From: Kluyvera genomosp. 1
GTDB taxonomy: Bacteria; Pseudomonadota; Gammaproteobacteria; Enterobacterales; Enterobacteriaceae
Direction of reading: 5' to 3'
Length of the DNA: 64,000 bases
Assembly (NCBI RefSeq): GCF_001266615.1
Contig: NZ_LGHZ01000022.1
Span: forward strand, 37,150 to 101,149
Shown: positions 60,291-64,000 of the stretch, in pieces
Position numbering within the stretch: position 1 is the first letter of the stretch
Layout: each line of letters begins with the position of its first letter
Translations under genes and position numbers: made by a program
The notes under the pieces: generated by a model
Database searches by the model: none
Told to the model about the DNA's origin: nothing
What the model saw: the letters and a program-made list of their open reading frames with translations, nothing else

Positions 60291-62792
60291 TTAAAGTTCC
60301 AGTTCATGTTGCAGCAGGCTGGCAATGGCGTCGGCAGAGGCGGCGTTAACCAGAGAGCTGCGGAATTCGGCATGCATGATGCGGCGCGCCAGGCGCGAGA
60401 AAATGCGCATGTGCTGGTCGCCGGCGGCATGTTTGTTGAGCGTCAGCATAATAATGAACTGCGCTTCTTCATCACCCCAGGCGATGGGTGCGGGCAGCCG
60501 GGCGACGCTGATGGTCGATTGTTCGATATGTTCGGACTTGCTGTGTGGAATCGCAAAGCTAAAGCCGAGGCCGGTAGAGAACACTGCTTCACGCGCCCAT
60601 AAATCGGCTTCCAGTTTACGCGGGTAGCGGCAGCGCCTGGCGAGCAGCAAGTTATCGGTCATGCCCTTGAGCACTTCTTCTTTACTGCGCCAATCGTTAT
60701 CCAGCGAGATACAGCGTGGCGTAATCAGCGGGGCATCCTGCTGACTCATGCGGAATTGGGCCAGCAGGTGCTCCACTTCAAGTGACGTGCGGCAGGCCAT
60801 GGCCTGATTGAGCAGCTGGCGGCAGGCACGGCTATCAAGCTGCGCCAGACGCGCTTTGGTCGCCGGAATTGATGGCGCGCTCATGCTGATTTCATCCAGC
60901 CCGAGGCCAACCAGCAGCGGCAGTACTGAGCCTTTTGCCCCCAGCTCGCCGCACAGGCCAATCCATTTCCCCTGACGATGCACCGCCTGTACAGCGAAGT
61001 CGAGTGCGCGCAGAAAGGCCGGGTTCAGGCTGTTGTAATGGCGGGTCACTTTGGCGTTGTCGCGATCCACTGCCAGCAGATATTGCGTCAGGTCATTGCT
61101 GCCGATGCTAAAGAAATCAATCTCTTCACAGCATTGGTCGATGATAAACATCACCGACGGCACTTCCAGCATGATGCCCAGCGGAATACGTTCATCAAAC
61201 GGCACGTGTTCGTTACGGAGCTGTTGTTTGGCTTCGGCAACTTTTTCTTTGACCCATAGGATCTCTTCCATCGAGGAGATCATCGGAATCATGATTTTCA
61301 GGCTGCCGTGCGCCGATGCGCGCAGAATCGCTCGCAGCTGGGTAGTGAAAAGCTGTGAGTACTCTTCATAAATACGTACCGCGCGATAGCCGAGGAACGG
61401 GTTGTTTTCCGCCGGGATGTTGAGATAGTCCACCGGCTTATCGCCGCCAATATCCATGGTGCGAATGATAATGCTGCGCCCGTCAGCCGACTCCAGCGCC
61501 TGACAGAATATGTTGTACAGCTCGCTTTCGCTCGGCTCGCTGGTGCGGTCCATATAGAGCATTTCAGTACGGAACAGGCCAACCGCCTCCGCACCGTTGC
61601 CAAACGCCGCCTGTGCTTCCACCGAGTGCGCGATATTGGCGGCAACCTCCAGACGAATGCCATCGGCGCTACGCGCCTCTTTGTGAAGCCATTCGCTTTG
61701 CTGTTCGCGAACGGCTGCCTGTACACGGGCCTCCTGCTGGTAATAGCGGGTGATGGCTTCATCTGGGGCGACAACCACCGCACCGGCGTTGCCGTCAAGA
61801 TAGACGGTTTGATTCTGCCACGGCATTAGCGCGGAAATATCGACGCCAACAAGCGTTGGGATATTAAAGGAGCGCGCGAGGATCACCGTGTGCGAGGTTG
61901 TGCCGCCGCTTTCCAGCAGCAGACCTTTGAGCAGCGTTTTATCCAGCTCGAGAAACTGGCTTGGGGTTAATTCTTCGGCAACGCAGATAGACGGCTGAGT
62001 AAGCTGCCCTGGTGCCGGGAAGCGCTGTTCGCCATAGATATGCTGCAGCAGCTGGAAGCCCACATCGCGCATATCGAGCGCGCGTTCTTGCAAATAGCTG
62101 CTGCTCGAACGGGCAAATTCATCGCAAAAGTGGCGAGTGCTTTCGATGATCGCTTCCGCACAGCTCAAACCGCCGTTAACGCCTGCCAGCAGATGCTGGC
62201 GTAGCGAAGTGTCGGTGGCCAGTGAACGGTGAGCTTCGAGAATCGCGCTGGCGGTGCTGTCATTTTCCAGCAGACGCAGCTCCAGGGTTTTGACTAACAG
62301 GGTTAAACCGCTATCGAGTGCAGACTGCTCTTGCTCTGGGCTTTTTGCTGGTGGCAGTTCGCCGAGGTTATTAAGATCCAGCGCGGCAAGGGGGGTGAGC
62401 ACGCCGCCTGCGCTGCCGTTGCAGACCGGCTGGGCGCGGAACAGCGTGGGATTCAAACGGGTTAACGATTCAGGTGGCGCTTCTTGTTCCACGCTGACCG
62501 CCTGAGCCAGTGGAGCATCGCACAGCGGAAACTCCTCTTTTAGCCATGCGGTGAGGCGCTCATGGGCGGCTTGCTCATCATTACCGCTAATCAGTAGTTG
62601 GCAGCTATCGCCCGCCAGCGTATCGGTACCGATAATCGCCAATGCGCTCTTAGCGTTGCCCTTGCGGTCCGCCCGTAGGTTATGCCATTCAATATCGCAG
62701 CTAAACGTGTTGCACAGCGTTTCGACATGGCTGGCAGGACGGGCGTGCACGCCATTCGGTAATTCGCAGACAAATTCAACAACCAACGTCAT
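60291..62792 (-). CDS. ptsA: PtsA, fused HPr-enzyme I-EIIA multiphosphoryl transfer protein
   Basis: 833 aa, the E. coli length. HPr-like domain with [10 protein letters not shown] (residues 13-22), enzyme I domain with [13 protein letters not shown] phospho-His, PEP-binding [10 protein letters not shown] and [18 protein letters not shown], and a C-terminal EIIA(Fru)-like domain with [10 protein letters not shown]. The ATG at 62792 gives the known N-terminus; further open codons upstream lie in the regulatory gap. It should phosphorylate the Frw EIIB/EIIC partners. Confidence 0.96.
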   Translation of the reverse strand: MTLVVEFVCELPNGVHARPASHVETLCNTFSCDIEWHNLRADRKGNAKSALAIIGTDTLAGDSCQLLISGNDEQAAHERLTAWLKEEFPLCDAPLAQAVSVEQEAPPESLTRLNPTLFRAQPVCNGSAGGVLTPLAALDLNNLGELPPAKSPEQEQSALDSGLTLLVKTLELRLLENDSTASAILEAHRSLATDTSLRQHLLAGVNGGLSCAEAIIESTRHFCDEFARSSSSYLQERALDMRDVGFQLLQHIYGEQRFPAPGQLTQPSICVAEELTPSQFLELDKTLLKGLLLESGGTTSHTVILARSFNIPTLVGVDISALMPWQNQTVYLDGNAGAVVVAPDEAITRYYQQEARVQAAVREQQSEWLHKEARSADGIRLEVAANIAHSVEAQAAFGNGAEAVGLFRTEMLYMDRTSEPSESELYNIFCQALESADGRSIIIRTMDIGGDKPVDYLNIPAENNPFLGYRAVRIYEEYSQLFTTQLRAILRASAHGSLKIMIPMISSMEEILWVKEKVAEAKQQLRNEHVPFDERIPLGIMLEVPSVMFIIDQCCEEIDFFSIGSNDLTQYLLAVDRDNAKVTRHYNSLNPAFLRALDFAVQAVHRQGKWIGLCGELGAKGSVLPLLVGLGLDEISMSAPSIPATKARLAQLDSRACRQLLNQAMACRTSLEVEHLLAQFRMSQQDAPLITPRCISLDNDWRSKEEVLKGMTDNLLLARRCRYPRKLEADLWAREAVFSTGLGFSFAIPHSKSEHIEQSTISVARLPAPIAWGDEEAQFIIMLTLNKHAAGDQHMRIFSRLARRIMHAEFRSSLVNAASADAIASLLQHELEL

Positions 62793-63103
62793 AACCCTAT
62801 CTCCCAAATCATTCGATATGGGTAACAGAATAGGGGGCTTGTTATCGGCGCGGCTATCTGACATTTATGTCAAAAACTGGACAAATGTATTGCCTATTGG
62901 AAAATGAGACCAACCTCACAGGTTGTCTGTCTGGCTTATAAAGACGGAGATAACGCCAACTTTAGAGGTCGCTCGCATTTTTCTGCTGACATTACAAAAA
63001 TCCAGTAAATGCACTTTTTATCCACTGTCTGTCCCGCTGCCAATTGCCTATTGTTGCCACAACACCTTAATAGACATGGGCAAATAAAGCCCGGGAGCGA
63101 CTG
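62793..63103. promoter_or_regulatory. ptsA-frwC divergent intergenic region with palindrome and direct repeats
   Basis: 311 bp, no gene. TGACAT-TT-ATGTCA (62859-62872) is a 14-bp palindrome; a half-site TGACATTA recurs near 62988. ATTGCCTATTG occurs twice in the same orientation (62889-62899 and 63043-63053), 154 bp apart, one near each promoter. Confidence 0.55.
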
Positions 63104-64000
63104 ATGAAAGAATTAGTACAAATACTCAGAAATACCCGTCAGCATTTGATGACGGGCGTGTCGCACATGATCCCGTTTGTCGTAGCGGGCGGTATCTTAC
63201 TGGCGGTCTCCGTCATGCTGTACGGCAAGGGTGCTGTCCCGGATGTTGCCACCGATCCTAACCTGAAAAAACTGTTTGATATTGGCGTCGCGGGCCTGAC
63301 GCTGATGGTGCCATTCCTCGCCGCCTACATTGGCTACTCCATCGCCGAGCGCTCCGCTCTGGCACCCTGCGCGATTGGTGCCTGGGTCGGCAACAGCTTT
63401 GGCGCCGGTTTCTTCGGCGCACTGATTGCCGGGATTATCGGCGGTATCGTTGTTTACTACCTGAAGAAAATTCCGGTGCATAAAGTCCTGCGCTCGGTGA
63501 TGCCTATTTTCGTTATCCCCATTATCGGTACGCTGATTACGGCTGGCATCATGATGTGGGGCCTGGGTGAGCCGGTTGGCATGCTGACCAACAGCCTGAC
63601 ACACTGGCTGCAAGGGATGCAGCAAGGCAGCATCGTGGTGCTGGCGGTGATTATGGGGCTGATGCTGGCGTTCGATATGGGCGGCCCGGTGAATAAAGTG
63701 GCCTACGCCTTCATGCTGATCTGTGTTTCTCAGGGTGTCTACACCGTAGTCGCTATCGCTGCTGTTGGTATCTGTGTCCCTCCGCTGGGGCTGGGGTTAG
63801 CGACACTTATCAACCGTAAAAACTTTAACAATGAAGAACGCGAAGCCGGCAAAGCGGCGCTGGTGATGGGCTGCGTCGGCGTGACTGAAGGGGCCATTCC
63901 CTTTGCTGCCGCTGACCCGCTGCGCGTGATTCCATCCATCATGCTGGGCTCCGTGTGCGGTACGGTCACCGCCGCGTTAATGGGGGCGCAGTGCTACGCC
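63104..64000 (+). CDS. frwC: FrwC, fructose-like PTS enzyme IIC, 5' part only
   Basis: 299 codons in frame to the window edge; E. coli FrwC has about 359. It starts KELVQILRNTRQHLMTGVSHMIPFVVAGG and has seven or so hydrophobic segments. The EIIC(Fru) motifs AFDMGGPVNKVAY and GVTEGAIPFAAADP are present. CGGGAG precedes the ATG. It transports an unidentified fructose-like substrate with phosphate from PtsA and FrwB. Confidence 0.95.
   Translation, partial: MKELVQILRNTRQHLMTGVSHMIPFVVAGGILLAVSVMLYGKGAVPDVATDPNLKKLFDIGVAGLTLMVPFLAAYIGYSIAERSALAPCAIGAWVGNSFGAGFFGALIAGIIGGIVVYYLKKIPVHKVLRSVMPIFVIPIIGTLITAGIMMWGLGEPVGMLTNSLTHWLQGMQQGSIVVLAVIMGLMLAFDMGGPVNKVAYAFMLICVSQGVYTVVAIAAVGICVPPLGLGLATLINRKNFNNEEREAGKAALVMGCVGVTEGAIPFAAADPLRVIPSIMLGSVCGTVTAALMGAQCYA

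Overview
The window is chromosomal DNA of a gamma-proteobacterium of the family Enterobacteriaceae. Nearly every protein reads as a close relative of an E. coli K-12 protein, and the order fdoG-fdhD-frv-rha-sodA-yiiM-cpx-fieF-pfkA-(break)-rraA-menA-hslUV-ftsN-cytR-priA-rpmE-metJBL-metF-katG-gldA-fsaB-ptsA-frwC follows the E. coli 88-89 min region. The genus cannot be fixed by reading alone. Accessory insertions and losses relative to E. coli (recalled from memory) suggest a relative such as the Enterobacter, Lelliottia, Leclercia, Kluyvera or Klebsiella groups. I see no rRNA, tRNA, CRISPR array, prophage or transposase.

Layout. 1-3.1 kb: the 5' part of selenocysteine-containing formate dehydrogenase fdoG (in-frame UGA with a SECIS hairpin) and divergent fdhD. 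3.1-8.8 kb: the frvRXBA PTS/peptidase operon, flanked by two 377-bp direct repeats that each carry the same 70-residue secreted DUF1471 protein. 8.8-12.2 kb: azlCD branched-chain amino acid exporter with its XRE/cupin regulator, then a RafY-type glycoporin. 12.2-25.2 kb: an enlarged L-rhamnose locus (rhaBAD, a complete rhamnose-type ABC importer, an iron alcohol dehydrogenase, rhaM, and rhaS/rhaR/rhaT). 25.2-30.7 kb: sodA, yiiM, the Cpx envelope-stress module with the CpxQ 3'UTR sRNA, and fieF. 30.7-40.3 kb: pfkA, then a synteny break to rraA, menA, hslUV, ftsN, cytR, priA and rpmE. 40.3-45.5 kb: a previously unremarked CRP-site-driven 26-codon ORF with its own terminator, then the sucrose locus cscR/cscBAK. 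45.5-55.0 kb: metJ, metBL and metF, interrupted by a four-gene insert (carboxymuconolactone-decarboxylase-like protein, LysR regulator, MalI-like repressor, glucose/maltose-type PTS EIICB). 55.1-64 kb: yijE, katG, the gldA-fsaB-ptsA operon and the beginning of divergent frwC.

How it works together. Much of the window is carbon acquisition under catabolite control: three PTS systems (Frv, EIICB, PtsA/Frw), two rhamnose importers, a sucrose permease with invertase and fructokinase, and a glycoporin, with CRP, Cra and LacI-family sites visible in the intergenic DNA. Rhamnose is taken up, anomerised by RhaM and processed by RhaA, RhaB and RhaD to DHAP and lactaldehyde; the added FucO-like reductase would dispose of the lactaldehyde anaerobically. 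Stress functions (Cpx, sodA, katG, hslUV) and methionine synthesis carry their expected operators (CpxR box, Fur box, sigma-32 promoter, MetJ boxes).

The most interesting items are the CRP-driven 26-aa ORF at 40.4-40.6 kb, the duplicated DUF1471 cassettes in which all seven coding differences are synonymous, the hairpins in every sizeable gap of the rhamnose operon, and the ptsA/frwC intergenic region with unexplained palindromes and repeats.
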